A stretch of 64,000 bases of DNA from Phytoseiulus persimilis (taxonomy: Eukaryota; Arthropoda; Arachnida; Mesostigmata; Phytoseiidae), in assembly GCA_037576195.1 (NCBI GenBank), contig CM075102.1, forward strand, positions 2,728,001-2,792,000, written 5' to 3'. Both the position numbers and the translations under genes were made by a program. Position 1 is the first letter of the stretch; each line of letters opens with the position of its first letter. Below, piece by piece: positions 12,101 through 22,964 of this stretch. The notes under the pieces are model-generated. The model was not told where the DNA came from, ran no database searches, and worked only from the letters and a program-made list of their open reading frames with translations.

Positions 12101-13032
12101 AGTTCTTGGAGAGAGTGTTCCAAATGTACGGGAAACCAAACAAGTTAGTGTCAGATCGGGGAACGGCATTCACGTCTAAGAAGTTCGAGGCGTTCTTGGA
12201 TAGAGAGGGAATCACCCACCTGAAGATCAGTACACAATTGCCGCGGTCGAACGGGCAAATAGAGCGATTGAATAAGGAAATAGCTAGATTATTGAGATCG
12301 GTCTGCAAAAAGGAGGACCGGAGTGATTGAACGAGATGGTTACCAGAGGTGCAGATGTGGATGAATAGAACGGTGTCGAGAAGCTTGGGGAAGTCTCCAT
12401 TTGAGGTGTTGCATGGATACGTTCCAAGAGTAAACAATCACGAGAAAGTGATCGAAGTAGCTCAAGATAGGGTGTGGCAACCGGCAGCAGAAATTCAAGA
12501 TCAGATCAGGGCGGTTTTGGAGCGAAATCAGGACAAGTACGCGTACTAGAGCGATTTGAAAAAGAGAGCTCATATCAGATTTTCGCTGGGAGATGTGGTG
12601 TTCTTAAGACGACTGCCAATACCAACGGGGTCGCCAACGAAGTTGCAGCGGAAATTCCGCGGTCCTATGGTCATTACTAGCGTCCTGCCGAAAGATTCGT
12701 ACGAGCTGACCGAATTAGGAGGCGAACGAAACTACGACTGTACAGCTCACAGTTCACAGCTCAAGTGGTTTCAACCGCACCACGAAGACGAGGAAGTCTT
12801 GGAGGAAGAAAGTTCGGAGAGCTCAGAAGTCATCAACATCAGCAGCGATTCGGGTGGCACACCGATGGATTGGAACTAGACATTGGTAGAGGATGGAGCG
12901 AACGAACAGCAGGAAACGCAGGAAAGTTTGACTCAAACGATTGATATGAATTCAGCGATATTGGAATCACCTGCGAGTGATCAAAGAGAATTAGGTAGAA
13001 GACGACAGCCAGATAGGGAGTCGAGGCGTTAA
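9178..13032 (+). pseudogene. pol: Gypsy-1 pol (protease-RT-RNase H-integrase) with internal stops
   Basis: In frame with the second part of gag. The protease has an altered active site, VDTEADVSVIP at about 9376 (the family has DTG or DSG). The reverse transcriptase shows YRKLNAQTKR, the FDLAWGYFQI region and the active-site box YLDD at 10696-10707. RNase H starts at HTDASLVGLGAILLQE (about 11134). The integrase has an HHCC finger (GHFGK...CLDCI), catalytic Asp in FIDHLGPL and SDRGTAF, and Glu in GQIERLN. After a stop at 12328 and another at 12547, the C-terminal GPF-type module is seen (KFRGPMVITSV, about 12649). A further stop lies at 12877, and the frame ends at TAA 13030-13032. The first two domains are otherwise well preserved over more than 1000 codons. 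Confidence 0.93.
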
Positions 13033-13251
13033 CCTAGTGATTTCAAGTATTCGAAGTAGTAGTCTGTTGAGGACAACATTAGATAGCGTGGGCAGAGCGA
13101 GTATAGCGCGCAGCGTAGGGAAATTGAAGAAGATGTTTTGACTCGAAGGAGCGAAGCGGTAGATTTGAATCGAGTGGAAGTTGAGATGGAGGGCGTGACG
13201 GAAGCGCGCAAACGGGATTCAAGAGGAAGAAACAAGTCTTTTCATCTCAAC

Positions 13252-13643
13252 CATGGCCGGAGAAGGAGGTGCACCAGGGCAGCAATGCAGAGGCTGTGGG
13301 GACAACCGCCTGGGGTTTCGCCGGATGCAGAGCCAGAGGGCAGGAGTGCATCAGATGTGGAGGACGAGGACACTACGGAAGGATGTGCCCGCCAGGAGAG
13401 ATACCGCGGTGTTGGAGATGCCAGCAGGATGACCACATCATGGCGGACTGCACGGGGACCACGAGGGCCACCCCGGGAGAAGATGAGCGGACGGACGGTC
13501 CCGCAACGGAGCTGGCTGTTTCGACAGAAGAGGAGGCACCGACGGAAGGGCAGGACGATGCTCGCGAAAGGGAGTACGTTCGGATCCGAGAGCTGTTGGA
13601 GTTCCCGTTGTGCTTCGAGATCCCGGCACCACCCTTACTGTAA
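13252..13643 (+). pseudogene. Gypsy-1 third ORF with two CCHC zinc knuckles
   Basis: Downstream of pol, where an env gene sits in errantiviruses, an ATG at 13252 opens a Gly/Gln-rich start. A frame change near 13310-13330 leads to a frame ending at 13643. In that frame are two correctly spaced knuckles: CIRCGGRGHYGRMC and CWRCQQDDHIMADC. An acidic Glu/Asp-rich tail follows. I see no signal peptide or membrane segment, so it is not an envelope protein. It resembles a second nucleocapsid-like RNA-binding protein. It could be a captured gag fragment or a lineage-specific accessory ORF. Confidence 0.6.
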
Positions 13644-13874
13644 TGCGTGAATGGCCACGATATTTGCGAAAGGAAAGTCAACGAGCGACGAGCATCATAA
13701 GCGCAGGAGGGACCGAGATGATCCATAGCGCGGACCTTCGAGCAACGGTAGTTGCGCTCGCTCACGAATACTCATTTATGTTATGCTAGGCTAGTATTAT
13801 TTATGGTATTGAAATGGCTGTATGAATGATGGAAATACACCGCCAGGAGGCAGGTTTTGGTAGCGATGGTCGAA

Positions 13875-14145
13875 TGTAGTAGGCTCGAGTTGGAGTGACT
13901 CGACGTGATCGCGGTTTAGCCGAGATCCAGAGGAGAGTGGAGAGAGAATGAATGTTAGCGCCGTCAGCAGAGTGTGCGTCGGTGTGTAGAATGTGTGTGT
14001 GAAGAGAGATGCATGTGAGACGGCCACGAGCGGAGCGAGTGGTAGCGTCGATGAAAAGTATCGAATAAACGGAGTGACGACGAATCACCGTGAGATCCCT
14101 TCCCTTCGAGAGTCCAGGCCTTGGAGCACGTAGAAGACGATTACA
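13875..14145 (+). repeat. 3' LTR of Gypsy-1
   Basis: 271 bp, TG...CA ends, followed directly by the CCAA target duplication at 14146-14149. No strong polypurine tract abuts it; the nearest purine-rich stretch is around 13850. Confidence 0.95.
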
Positions 14146-14504
14146 CCAAGGTAAGGTCGACCAACGCAAGCTGTGCTCTCAGCTTTTCTGCACCCACGCG
14201 AACTGGAATGGCTACGTAAGCGATCATTGTCTTCACATGCAAAGAATCAGGGATTCGTGTTGTTCACAGTATTCTGTTCTCAACAGTTCTGATCTCGAGT
14301 CCCCTGCTCACTTCCATATTTCTCTCTGTGAAGGTGGGCCTCGTCGCATGGGCTTCCATGGACGCCGAGAACACGGAAGCTTACATGGAGGTTCTCCAGT
14401 GCCTCGAACAGGAACTACCTAGCTGGTCCATGGCCGTCTACATGGGTGATTTCGATTTGGCAATGCGAGGAGCGGTGGAAGCTGAGTTCCCAGATTGTCG
14501 CATC

Positions 14505-14630
14505 TTTTTTTTTTTTTTTTTTTTTTCTTTTTATAGAGGTGGGAAATGCTTGATGCAGACCCGAGGCAGATGTTTCGCACTCGGGTACTGTGAGACTCGC
14601 AAACTCACTAAAACCCATCCTCTTTGCCAC
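14505..14630 (-). mobile_element. Short poly(T)-headed insertion, probable retroposon
   Basis: The MULE-1 frame breaks between the codons for DCRI and RGCLFHY, which are nearly adjacent in MULE-2. The break is filled by a run of more than 20 T (14505-14526) followed by about 100 bp of unrelated GC-balanced sequence. Read on the minus strand this is a short sequence with a poly(A) tail, as expected of a SINE or a 5'-truncated retroposon. I see no clear pol III boxes and no convincing target duplication. Confidence 0.45.
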
Positions 14631-15309
14631 GGAGAGGGTTGTTTGTTCCACTACACACAAAGTCTCCTAAGGTACGCGCGCGGCCTGAAAGTTGGTCTGG
14701 CGACAGAGCTCGGACGGCCCGGCGACGTCCGGAGCATTTTCCTGGCCTTCACGGCGTTACCCCTCCTTCCACCTGAACACATCGTCGGCGTCTTCAATTC
14801 TATCGTGGAGAGAGCTTTGGAACAGGACACCCGCTTCTCGCACTTCGTGCGCTACATGAGAAGGCAGTGGTTAGAGTCCACCAGCCCCGTTGGGATGAGC
14901 GTCTTCAGAACCCCATGCCGCACGAACAACAACGTAGAAGCCAACAGCGCTCTGTTGCTACGGCGAGTGAACAAACTCCATGGCCCAGTATGGGATCTTG
15001 TCGGTGAGAACTTCCTTGACTGCCTAGCGTGAATCTTCAATTTGTCCTGCATCGGATACAATCGGTTCAGAGTTCAATCTTGAGATATGCTCACCGCGGT
15101 ACTCGTTCAAATCAGCTAGGACGTATTCGCCGATTACTTCGCTCACCTCGATGGCGCCCGTAACATTCGTTCACGGCCAGCGAAAGCTACGTTGGATAAC
15201 GAACGTAAAATTCACGAGGCCTGGGATTATCTGGATATGAATCTGATCACCCCGGAGGAGCTAATTCAACATGTGAAGTTCTCAACTGGTGCCGGTAAGC
15301 TGGACATGC

Positions 15310-16398
15310 ATATCCTCAGCTGATTCCTTTCAACTCCGCAGCAAGTCTCCAACCTGCGCGTACGACACGCTTGACTCGCTCGACGGCTCTGCGATTCAAC
15401 ATCACCCAGCTCAGCCCTTTTCAGGGACGACGGACGACTCAGGCAGCATTCGTATCAAATCGCAGTTGCGATTCCCAGGGCGCTCTGATTGCGATGGTTC
15501 GGACCACATGGTACCCCCAGAAAGGAATACACCGAGCCCCCGTTAAACGCGTCGCTCACGTACGTTGGGGAGCATCAAGCGTGACTCCTTTGGCAGGGTT
15601 GGTATAAGGATGCGAGAATCAGAGCGAAATAATGCTGGAAAGTATGTATATCTTGCCTCTGAAAATCTCCACTCAACGTACTCGAATCACGGGGAGGGAT
15701 ATCTCGTTGCACATGAGTGATTTCAGCCAGAATACCCGATCAATATTCGTAGGGGCTCCGTGGACCTGCCGGGTCCAGCTCTTGCTCACTCCTTGGAAAG
15801 ATATCGCCGCTTTAAGGTAAATCTTCCGGAAGTCGACAGCTCCAACTCCTTTCGCCGGTCTTTCACCAGCAGATGATAGCAGGATACTGGATCTGACGGG
15901 CCCTGTTGTGCTCGCGACCCTCACTCAGACATTAGACCGTTCTCCCGCAATAGATCCATGACATGTCTGATGGATCTTCTCGGGAGACTTCTCGTGAAGC
16001 CGACAGAAAAGAAAGTCGTATCCTCACCTGTCTTCAACTCGGGTTGTGGTTCCGTGCAGAAAGTCCCGTGATCGGGAGATGAGGCTCGATAGTTGGTTTC
16101 GATCCGCTCCTGGGTCGTGAGACTGTTTTTGTTTGCTGTTCTGGCTTAGCCGTGCTCATCTATAAATCAGATGCTTCAATCGCGAGGCAGCAAGAGACCG
16201 GTATCTGGGATGACATAGGAAACAGAAAGGTACCACAAGTACCACAGCGATGAGTCGCTTCCAAAATCGAGTGCGAGAAGAAGGCTCTTTTTTTGGAGTT
16301 TTCAGCGGTCAAACAGTATCTTCTACCGGTGAGTGAAAACACTTATGTGGTGTGGTTGGTTGAAGTGATTTGGCCCGAAAAATCGAGAACACAACGGT
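15310..16398. other. No gene recognised
   Basis: Between the end of MULE-1 and the Gypsy-2 gag. Short open frames only. The last 150 bases may hold the 5' leader or a decayed LTR of Gypsy-2, but no second LTR copy is visible. Confidence 0.3.
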
Positions 16399-17357
16399 AT
16401 GGAAGAAGATATGAGCGAAAGTAGATTCGAAGCTGCCTGCGCCACGTGCGCTCCACGTGTGGAGGTCCTTGCGGCCGAAGCCGGGCAGTGCTGCGCTCTC
16501 GGCAATCTAGAATCGAAAGTGCTCAGTCTCGATGCCCGCTACACATTGGCTTTTCGAAGCGCAAACGAAAATTCGTTAGAGGCCGCTCAACTGGCGAGTG
16601 AGCTGGACGAAGCCATGTCAACAGCCGAACAGCTGAAGTTCAGAGTCCAAGCGCTCTTCAGTTGCAAGCGCAATCGAGCGCCACCAGAAGCCCAGTCAGC
16701 ACCACATCCGACTGTGTGTCAGACAGCGAGCACAGTGTAAACAAACTCTACGGCACGAAAACACGATACAACAAAAATCCGAAACAAAAGTGCAACGGAC
16801 GTAGGGACTGGAACGCGGCTCGAAGGTGCAAATTTTGTGACAGAGAACACGCGCCAGTGAAGAAACTGTGTCCAGCACGTGACTAACAATGCACCAAATG
16901 CAAACGTTACGGCCACTCCGCCGCTTGCTGTTCAAATGTCCGCAATTGCAACATGATTGTGGAGGACAACCCAGAGTCGGGAACAGACTCGGACAACGAC
17001 GTGTTTTCGATGATCACGCAACACCTGGGGAACCCAAAGAAAAGGAAAGTAATGGGCAACCTGAAAATGTGTCATGGAAACCGCGAGGAAGAACTGCGGA
17101 TTCAGGTAGACTCTGGTGCCACGGTTGATGTACTACCTCTGAACATATACCGAGCGCTGCGTTGAAAGAAAGCAGTGTCGAAACTGGAAGGATCAAACAC
17201 GAGACTACGAATGTACAGTGGAGATCTGATTCTTTTTGGAGGCTGACGCATCGGATGGATTCCTCCAATGTGTCCTGGAGGAATCCTCAACCGATCTCAC
17301 AACATTCTGGACTCCCCTAGGACGATACAAACATCTCAGAATGCCACAAGGCCAAAG

Positions 17358-18010
17358 TAGGGTGAAAGTGGGCCACTTACCAGTTTTGGGCCACCCACTA
17401 GTTATGGGCCAAATACTGACCAGTAATGGTCCGTCGCCGAAGTACTGCTCCAACCGGAGGCTTTTCGTGGGGAGGAAGCGCCTCTCCTTCGTGACGAGGT
17501 GAATCGTGGAACGATCTGATGATTTCCTCCCTCCCATCTTCCTCAATCAGAGTGATTACCTCCACTTTGAAAAAAGTGGTCAGGTCGACGCCGTAATCAC
17601 CTCTTTAGGTTCCGGTACGTCTGGTCAGATTCGACCCGGGAATATCCTCCGGAGACTCCAAGGAATATGGTCAGATGGATCCCGGAATCACCACTCCGGC
17701 TTTGGAAAAGTATGGTCAGATTGGTCCTGGAATCACCCCCATATGTTCTATAGGGAGTGCTGCCAAACTGACAGACGAAGCGGATTATATGTAGTAAGGA
17801 CGAATTCGAAGTCATGGGCGGTTCGCTGAAGAGGACTGGAGCTCTCCCTTCAAGTTCCCACACTTTCCCGTTGACTCTGCAGTAGACCAGAGATGGCCCC
17901 CTTGTGGAAAAGTTCACCGCCCTTGAGGCCCATAACCGGTCAGTAGGTGGCCCAAAACTGGTAGGTGGCCCAAAACTGTTAAGTCGCCCATAACTGGTAC
18001 TTTTACCCTA
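17358..18010. mobile_element. MITE of about 650 bp inserted in Gypsy-2 RT, holding Helitron-satellite sequence
   Basis: Ends are inverted: TAGGGTGAAAGT at 17358 and the complement of TAGGGTAAAAGT ending at 18010. Both ends continue into subterminal copies of a CCAGTTTTGGGCCACC motif in opposite orientation. It separates the Gypsy-2 RT segments LRMPQG and PEIYQ. Inside, at about 17530-17800, are four or five decayed 45-bp minisatellite units and a Helitron 5' end (complement strand, TCCTTACTACATATAATC) at 17800. Superfamily not assigned, since no clear target duplication was found. Confidence 0.55.
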
Positions 18011-19515
18011 TATGACCGGAAATATATCAAGCCAAACAAGTGGAAGCATTGGAGAATCTCAAAGGCGTGGAAGTCATAGCCGACGACATTCTAATACATG
18101 GTAAAACGAAGAACATCTACGACACTTGAAACAGTTCTTTCAACGATGTCGAGAGAAGAATCTCAAACTCAACCGAAGCAAACTACGCTTGTGTGGAACG
18201 CAGGTGAAATACATGGGACATCTACTTACCCGAGACGGACTGCGACCAGACCCCGCAAAGATCGAAATCATACAGAAAACCCAACCACCAAAAGACAAAA
18301 AAGCCCTACTGCGTATAATAGGGTCAACGAACTATCTTTCGAAGTTCATACCAGGCTACTAAGAAATAGCAGCGCCGCTACAAACACTACTCAGAGACAA
18401 CGTGGAGTTCGCATGGTGGGACCAACAACAGAGATCATTCGACAAATTGAAGGAATATCTGTCAAAAGCCCCGGTACTCGCGTTCCTCGACACGAAACTT
18501 CCGATTCTCATCCAAACCGATGCGAGCCAGAGCGGAATCGGCGCGGTCCTGCTGCAAGAGGGCCGCCCAGTGGATTTCTGTAGCGCAGTACTGAGACCGG
18601 GCGAACTGAACTATGCCGTCATTGAAAAAGAACTCCTAGGAATCGTGATAGCGTGCAAGAAATTCGAACATCAAATCTTCGCACATCCGAACGTTACAGT
18701 CGAAACGGACCACCAACCGCTGATAACTGTTTTCAAAAAACCACTGCACACCGCCCCCAAGCGACTCCAAAGAATGCTACTTTATCTACAACAATACAAC
18801 TTCGATCTGAGATAGGTGAAAGGAAAGAGAAACTGCATAGCGGATTGGCTTAGTCTGGATACGTACAGAAAATCACATGATACATCAAACGGAGACAGTA
18901 TAGTTTTCAGAACAGAGATAATGAACGTCAACGCTAGCAGGCTAACCCAAATCAGAAACTCAACATTGGAGAAAATAGCGAAGACATCAGCAACCGGCTT
19001 GGAGTCTATACAACTTCGGAAAATACTGATCGAATGATGGCCAGCATGCAAACGATCATGCCCCAAGGATCAGGTTCCGTACTGGAAACACGAAGCAGAC
19101 TTAACAATTCAAGATAATCTGATATTCAGGGGTGGAGGAGTTTCCTCCCCTAAAGAACTCAGAAGAGAAATGCTATTGTTAGCACACTACAGTCACTACA
19201 GCTTTTCATCCTCATGGAAGCGAGCCAAGCACTGCATATACTGACCGTCTGTGAAATCCGAGCTCAGAGAGCTCTGTGAAACATGCAACACATGTCTGTC
19301 GCACCTATCGAAACAACCAAAGGAACCGATCTTGCCGACTCCGTTGGCAACATACCCCCTTCAAATAGTCTACTAAGACATTTTCACGTGGAGAAGCAGA
19401 CACTACTTAGTAACGGTGGATTCGTACTCCGACTACTCCGAGGTAGACAACCTAGGACGAACAGCAACCTCAGAGAAAGTCATCACGGCAACTGAGAAAC
19501 ATTTTGCTCGGTATG

Positions 19516-20516
19516 CAGTGGCGTAGCCAGGATTCTCTCTGGGGAGGGGCTGAATTTTTTCCCAGTGGACTGCGGTTCCTGCCAAAGGGACACCCTTCCC
19601 CTCTTCATATGGTCAGCATCATTTCTGAAGCTATCTTCGGCTTACCGGTACATGTTGTCAATTTGCCGTGAGGCAGTTTCCGCTACACTGATCAAGCATT
19701 TTGACTGAGATCAAGCAATATCGTCGCAGCTTGAAGAATGTCGTCGGCTATCTCTAGAGTGTGCCTCGTTGGTTCTGCTACATGTCCGTTTTCACTTCAG
19801 CTCCACGAAATCCACGTGGAATTTCACCCTCAGATGCTTCTGAAGCCCTTCTCGTGGATTGCGTATCATCTCCTCGAATCTGAACTGCTTCGTTTCTAGT
19901 AGACGGTCCTCTATGCGCTTGTAGACATTCGAAGACGGTCTTTCGCATTCTTAAAGACGGTTTCGTAGACACCTGTATACGTCAAATCACCTCCTCAGAC
20001 CCAGAAGCGTACAGTCAGAACGATCTTGGAATCACTCACTTAGACTCCGAAGAGCATGGTCAGATCCTGAAATCAGCTCGTTAGACTCCAAGAAGAATGG
20101 TCGACGCCGGATTCACCTTCTCAGACCCAGGAAAGTTAGGTCAGACCGATCCCGAGATCAGCTCCCTAAACTCCGAAAAGTATGGTCAGATCGACCCCAA
20201 ATCCACCGCGATAGACTCCAAAAAGTTGATAATTCTGCACGATGTGGCAACGTTTCGTCGATACAGAAACCTCCATGTACCCTGAAAAGTGTGGACAGAT
20301 CGACCCCGGAGTCAACTCTATAGATCAGAAAAGTTTTGACACCGGAAAATTTGAAAAAGCGACAGACGAAGCGGAAAGTATATAGTAAGGATATTACTCG
20401 GTTTCCGAAGACTGGAGATCCAACATTCTATTCGGGAACTCGACGGAGATAGTATGAACTCAAAAGTTCTGGGGAGGGGCTGAAGCCTGCTTAGCCCCCC
20501 CCTGGCTACGCCACTG
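19516..20516. mobile_element. 1.0-kb non-autonomous hAT-like element in Gypsy-2 integrase
   Basis: Ends CAGTGGCGTAGCCAGG at 19516 and its exact inverse CCTGGCTACGCCACTG ending at 20516. The flanks TCGGTATG (19508-19515) and TCGGTTTG (20517-20524) are an 8-bp duplication with one change. The CAGTGGCG-type terminus and 8-bp duplication fit hAT. The interior contains decayed 45-bp satellite units (about 19990-20340) and a Helitron 5' end on the complement at 20391. There is no transposase. It interrupts the Gypsy-2 integrase after HFARY. Confidence 0.8.
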
Positions 20517-21227
20517 TCGGTTTGGAGCCCCCGTTGAACTCCATAGCGATAAAGGATCACAAATGCATCACATGCTCTCCGTACTTTCCCCAAGGAAACG
20601 GAAGAGCGGAAGCCGCTGTCGAAGTAGCAAAGAGACTGCTGAGAGAATGCACGATGAGCCAAGAAAACTACCAGTACGCGTTATTGGACTTGCGAAACAC
20701 TCTACAAGCCGACAATTCGAGCAGAGCACAGAAATTCTTCTCAAGGCGGCTAAGGTGGAAACTCCCATCAGTCATGGACCAACAATACATACAAAACGAG
20801 GAACAGCTCAAAACAAACGAGAGCAGAAAAATCTTCGCATAGCGAAAAATTTGATAAGTCAACCAAAAAACCCCACACCACTCAATCCAGGAGACGAAGT
20901 GCGAGTACAACCAACACGAAACTCAGAGCTGTGGGTCGCAGGAACTTGCACCGAAGTGGTTGGCTCGAGTTAATATCTGGTCAAGCTCAGGGACGGAACG
21001 GTTATCCGTCGCACCGGAAACATCTGCAACTTGTCCGACAGATGAATCCAAGGAATGCACAAGGTCCCGTTGCGTCTGAAAACGCAAAAAACGGAAAGTT
21101 TCTGCTAGACGATACCATACAGAGCCACACTGGGGAAAAATCCAAAATGCAAAGTCGCATGGAGGAGAATGCTACAGTGCATCGCCGCAAGGAAATCGAT
21201 TCCGATCATCAAAAACAGCATATCGAC

Positions 21228-22512
21228 TAGGCTTCGCAACGGTTATTTAACCGCGGTTAAACCGCAAAATATTTGCGGTTATAATTCATATATAATATAT
21301 TTATATTTTTCATTTCATTATTCCGATTTATTATTTCACTTCATTTTTTTCATCATTATATTCATTGATTATATAATATAATAATTCGCAATAACCGCGA
21401 GCAAACTGCGGTTATAACCGCATTTAACCGCAATTTTCCGGAACGTATGATTCTTCGAGAAAGCGTCGTGTCTCATGAGTGTACTCTGGCTGGGAATCAG
21501 GCACTAGGTGCTGAGAATTGGAGAGAAACGAATTGCTTCTGGAACTGTGAGATCTAGTGTGGTGACTCCATTTGAACCAAGTTCGTACACGCTTCCGGAA
21601 GCCGGTTCGGCTAGCAATGATACCTGGACACACATCAGGAACAGCCTCCTCAAGTACCCATGAGCAAGCCGTTCAAGGAATCGTTGAGCCACCATCGGAG
21701 GCGGAAGGCTCAATTTTCCAGAGCTTTGCGCATCTGGTAAGTTCAGGGAAGAGAGCACAGTAGAAGTAGCTATTGTGTGGGCTGCACCCCCATTGAGGGG
21801 CATCGATAAGAGTACTGTGATGAAGTCCTACCAGAAAACGGCTATCACTCATGCACTGGTCGGAACGGAGAACATACGCCCGTTTCAAAGCCGACAACGG
21901 TGATATCGAAGCCAGGAGCAGTAATTTGGAGTCAGACGAAAATTGGAAGCACCTCAAAGGACGACCTCGAGGATTCCCGCCGAAAAAAAAACTCGAGTTA
22001 CGCGAGTCATCTCAACCCATCAAGGTAGCACGCCTTTGGGCACTCTTTGCTCGTGAAACCGTGCAGAAATCGGAGCCACTTCCACATCTCAGAGTTTGCA
22101 ACACTTCCTCAGCGGATCGTGAGGAGTTGAACCCGACATTGCTGACTACATTCATCGGACGGGGGGCTCCACAAAACAAGATTTCTCTTGCATCAGGATA
22201 ATTTGTTAAAGATTTCGTGACTTGAAACGTTCAACCAATGTTCCCGGTCGAGCTGTAACAAACGAGTCTTTATGAGATGTGATTTGAGATCGCGTTGTAT
22301 CCGCTAATTATGTAACCTTCTCCCTGATAAAAGAGGAGAAGCTTCCTGGAAATCCTCCAGGAAGCATTCTTCCATATGATTGCGGTTGTTTACGGTTAAA
22401 ACCGCGGTTTTCGGTCCTAATTCTGCGGTTAACCGCTATTGCGGTTATGGATTTGCGGTCATCGGTCAACCGTAACCGCGGTTATTTAGAAATGCGGTGA
22501 TTGCAAAGCCTT
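21228..22512. mobile_element. 1.3-kb hAT-like element with AACCGC subterminal repeats
   Basis: Bounded by a perfect 8-bp duplication ATATCGAC (21220-21227 and 22513-22520). Ends are inverted: TAGGCTTCGCAA at the left and the complement of AAGGCTTTGCAA at the right. About 200 bp at the left and 130 bp at the right consist of AACCGC/GCGGTT motifs in both orientations around a very AT-rich core (21280-21390). The middle (21430-22370) has no recognisable transposase. Joining the flanks makes the Gypsy-2 C-terminal frame continuous, which supports the boundaries. Confidence 0.82.
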
Positions 22513-22741
22513 ATATCGACAGACAGAGTCATACGGAAACGCCAGACGACCCCCACAACACAGATGAAACGACCAAGTCATCGGCAAGAAGACCACAGAA
22601 GAGGAGGAGGGACAGTCAAACTCAAGCAGTACGCAGAAGCGACAGAATAAAGAAACGACGAATGCAGATGAATTTCTAAGAAAACAGCAATGCCGATGAC
22701 CCGGTGCTGATGGGAAAATCCATGAAAAACAGCGAGAGGTT

Positions 22742-22838
22742 TGTGACCATACCAGCCGCCAGTGCTTACGTGGAGAAGACAGTAATAAATGACAATCATC
22801 ATCAGTTGTTCCTACACCGCTGGCCACATGCATTCACA
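22742..22838 (+). repeat. 5' LTR of Gypsy-3
   Basis: 97 bp, unusually short for a gypsy LTR, with TG...CA ends. It contains CAGTAATAAATG, a possible polyadenylation signal. Identical by eye to 27463-27559. Confidence 0.95.
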
Positions 22839-22853
22839 TGGCGCAGTCGACAG
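22839..22853 (+). other. Primer-binding site of Gypsy-3
   Basis: TGGCGCAGTCGACAG immediately follows the 5' LTR. A TGG start is expected for pairing with a tRNA 3' CCA end. The tRNA species is not assigned. Confidence 0.75.
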
Positions 22854-22964
22854 GATTGAAAGTTAACAGAACCAAGTGCAAAAGTAGACATCCGCGGAAA
22901 GTTCGTGCAGACGGTTAAGTGAACAACTCAGAGGAGGAAAAAAAAAACGACGGATCAAAGCTGG

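Larger units (their letters stand above)
7860..14145 (+). mobile_element. Gypsy-1: 6.3-kb Ty3/gypsy LTR retrotransposon
   Basis: Two 271-bp LTRs (TGTAGTAGG...GATTACA) differ at only about two positions seen by eye, and the element is flanked by CCAA on both sides (7856-7859 and 14146-14149), a typical 4-bp gypsy target duplication. The internal order is gag, protease, reverse transcriptase, RNase H, integrase, then a small third ORF with zinc knuckles. It is inserted in the sense orientation in the coding exon of MULE-1, immediately after the HADATY motif. Despite the similar LTRs it carries a gag frameshift and several in-frame stops, so this copy is not autonomous. Confidence 0.96.
6777..15300 (+). 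pseudogene. MULE-1: FLYWCH zinc-finger MULE transposase gene, interrupted
   Basis: A multi-exon transposase relic. Exon 1 (to 6957) and exon 2 (from 7386) together encode a FLYWCH-type zinc finger: the first Cys residues are in KCKCCRA and the second half reads CRVTAKIELDGTVVRVRGDH. The join is a good GTAAGT donor at 6958 and a TTTCAG acceptor at 7381-7385. Downstream come the catalytic Asp motif HADATY (about 7837-7854), then after the gypsy insertion KLCSQLFC (about 14168), a probable intron 14216-14333, and GLVAWASMDAENTEAY (14337 on). The GCLFHYTQSLLRYARG helix, TNNNVEAN and, after another possible intron near 15004-15118, a C-terminal block ending near 15300 follow. Besides the gypsy it is broken by a poly(T) insertion at 14505-14630 and by small indels just after the gypsy. 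Its MULE-2 homologue is at 33.2-35.5 kb. Confidence 0.75.
16399..22679 (+). pseudogene. Gypsy-2: decayed Ty3/gypsy gag-pol with three nested insertions
   Basis: The ATG at 16399 starts a gag-like region. Zinc-knuckle sequence follows (CKFCDREH...LC and CTKCKRYGHSAACC, 16830-16930, with a stop between), then a protease with an intact-looking VDSGATVDVLP (about 17107). A deletion jumps into the middle of RT (DASDGFLQC...TTFWTPLGRY, 17240-17330). After an insertion, RT resumes with VIADDILIHG (about 18076-18105), then RNase H with QTDASQSGIGAVLLQE (about 18513) and integrase pieces (TVDSYSDYSEVD; after a second insertion SPYFPQGNGRAEAAVE, about 20578). After a third insertion a basic C-terminus ends at 22677-22679. 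There are many stops. It belongs to the same broad lineage as Gypsy-3 by motif similarity. No LTRs were identified. Confidence 0.85.

Noticed and set aside
7856..14160. AAGGTAAGGT just after the gypsy as a longer target duplication
   Set aside because: The 4-bp CCAA exactly flanks both LTRs; the AAGGT tandem is a separate small indel in the MULE-1 exon.
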